In this document: one piece after another, positions 5,494 through 6,268 of the stretch
How the letters are laid out: every line of letters begins with the position of its first letter
Numbering within the stretch: the stretch's first letter is position 1
Source of the DNA: Actinomycetes bacterium
Lineage (GTDB): Bacteria > Actinomycetota > Thermoleophilia > Gaiellales > Gaiellaceae
NCBI GenBank assembly: GCA_030624785.1
Contig: JAUXJK010000127.1
Span: 1 to 6,268, forward strand
DNA: 6,268 nucleotides
Direction of reading: 5' to 3'
The notes under the pieces: generated by a model
What the model saw: only the letters and a program-made list of their open reading frames with translations
Database searches by the model: none
Told to the model about the DNA's origin: nothing
Program-made: the position numbers and the translations under genes

Positions 5494-6268
5494 ATGCCAG
5501 CCACCGACTCAACCGTTCAGGTCCGCGCGAAAGCGCGCTACGTTCGCTCGGCGCCCCGCAAGGCCCAGCTCGTTGTGGATCAGATCCGCGGCTTGCCGGT
5601 GCCCGAAGCTCGCACGGTATTGGCCTTTAGCAAGCGCGCAGTCGCCCGGGACGTCGAGAAGGTGCTCTGGTCTGCCGTCGCGAACGCGGAAGCCAACCAC
5701 GATCTCATCGGCGACGAACTCTTTATTCAGGAAGCCTATGTTGGTCAGGGCCCGACGCTTAAGAGGTGGCGCGCGCGGGCGCGCGGGCGCGCGGGCTCGA
5801 TTCACAAGCGCACCAGTCATATCGTGATTGGGCTGGCCGAACTCGATGAGGAGTTGCGTGCTCTACGCGTAAGCGACGAAGAGTCCGACGAGACCGCGAT
5901 CGCGGAAGACGTCGATGCTGATGCGTCAACGGATGAGGCGGCAGTTGAGAGCGATGAAGCTGCAGCGGACGTTGATGTTGACGGGGACGACGCCACCGAG
6001 ACCGACGAGTCTGACGACGATGGTGAAGCTGTTGACGACACTGCGTCTGAAACGGAGTCGGCTGACTCGACGGATGACGCCCCCCAAGCTGCTGAGCCCT
6101 ACGAGGACTATGCCGATCACACGGCCAAGCAGGTGATAGCTGTTGTCGGTGAGCTAAGCGACGAGCAGATCGATGCAGTTGCAGATCAGGACGAACGCGT
6201 CACTGTGCTGAGAGCGATTGAGAAGGAGCGCGCTAAGCGCTTGGAAGCGGCAAACGGGGAGCAGGAAA
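5494..6268 (+). CDS. rplV: 50S ribosomal protein L22 (uL22) with long acidic C-terminal extension (3' truncated by window)
   Basis: L22 binds 23S rRNA domains early in assembly, and its beta-hairpin lines the exit tunnel opposite L4. The core is normal: VRAKARYVRSAPRKAQLVVD (10-29), IRGLPVPEA, VLWSAVANAEANH (57-69), VGQGPTLKRWRARARGRAG (83-101) and KRTSHIVIGLAE (105-116). Bacterial L22 is usually about 110-130 residues, but this frame stays open to the window end (258 codons, no stop). Residues 126-211 contain no Lys/Arg and 37 Asp/Glu. Residues 203-258 (YEDYADHTAKQVIAVVGELS..., VTVLRAIEKERAKRL) look helical and mixed in charge. M. tuberculosis L22 also has a C-terminal extension, so extension itself is precedented in the phylum; I cannot name this one. 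The ATG at 5494 has only a weak GAGAG (5483-5487). The last bases, GGGAGCAGGAAA, resemble a ribosome-binding site for the expected rpsC, so the true stop may lie just beyond. Confidence 0.93.
   Translation, partial: MPATDSTVQVRAKARYVRSAPRKAQLVVDQIRGLPVPEARTVLAFSKRAVARDVEKVLWSAVANAEANHDLIGDELFIQEAYVGQGPTLKRWRARARGRAGSIHKRTSHIVIGLAELDEELRALRVSDEESDETAIAEDVDADASTDEAAVESDEAAADVDVDGDDATETDESDDDGEAVDDTASETESADSTDDAPQAAEPYEDYADHTAKQVIAVVGELSDEQIDAVADQDERVTVLRAIEKERAKRLEAANGEQE
5772..5795 (+). repeat. Three perfect tandem copies of CGCGCGGG within rplV
   Basis: The 8-mer CGCGCGGG occurs at 5772-5779, 5780-5787 and 5788-5795 without mismatch. The 24 bases code for part of the conserved L22 segment KRWRARARGRAGS (90-102), the same length as the usual KRFRPRAxGRAxR segment, so no residues were inserted. 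The unit length is not a multiple of three, so gain or loss of one copy would shift the frame. The reading frame continues correctly after it (HKRTSHIVIG). Confidence 0.85.

Noticed and set aside
5817..6041. Serine-rich minus-strand open frame opposite the L22 tail
   Set aside because: The Ser/Ala-rich translation simply mirrors the GAN-rich acidic codons of rplV on the plus strand; there is no independent support.
1..6268. A novel multi-gene system in the window
   Set aside because: All nine genes are recognisable core translation genes in the standard bacterial order. The only unexplained coding sequence is the C-terminal extension of L22.

Overview
This window is a single, uninterrupted stretch of the bacterial str/S10 ribosomal-protein gene cluster, with every gene on the + strand. 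The order is fusA (3' part only), tuf, rpsJ (S10), rplC (L3), rplD (L4), rplW (L23), rplB (L2), rpsS (S19) and rplV (L22, running off the 3' end). The base composition is GC-rich. The protein signatures (S10 with SREHFEIRTHKRLIDIHSP, EF-Tu starting MSKEKFERNKPHVNVG, frequent GTG/TTG starts) point to Actinomycetota. A deep-branching class such as Thermoleophilia is my guess from general resemblance only.

Layout: bases 1-1138 encode the C-terminal 378 residues of EF-G. tuf (1152-2342) follows after 13 bases and is complete. A 124-base non-coding interval (2343-2466) is the only real gap in the window. It separates the elongation-factor block from the S10 block and can fold into two good hairpins, the second ending directly before the rpsJ ribosome-binding region. 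From rpsJ onward the genes are packed tightly, with gaps of 14, -1, 2, -1, 15 and 13 bases. This indicates one polycistronic message with translational coupling at rplC/rplD and rplW/rplB. Four of the eight visible starts are not ATG (TTG for rpsJ and rpsS, GTG for rplC and rplB).

The products work together in translation. EF-Tu delivers aminoacyl-tRNA and EF-G drives translocation. S10 and S19 belong to the head of the 30S subunit. L2, L3, L4, L22 and L23 are 50S proteins placed around the peptidyl-transferase centre and the nascent-peptide exit tunnel. All look intact and functional.

The one unusual element is rplV. After a normal L22 core of about 120 residues it continues in frame for at least 135 more. 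First comes a stretch of 86 residues with no Lys or Arg and 37 Asp/Glu, then a predicted helical segment of mixed charge that reaches the window edge. The core also contains a perfect triple tandem repeat of the 8-mer CGCGCGGG inside its conserved rRNA-binding segment. I see no mobile element, CRISPR array, RNA gene or unknown multi-gene system.
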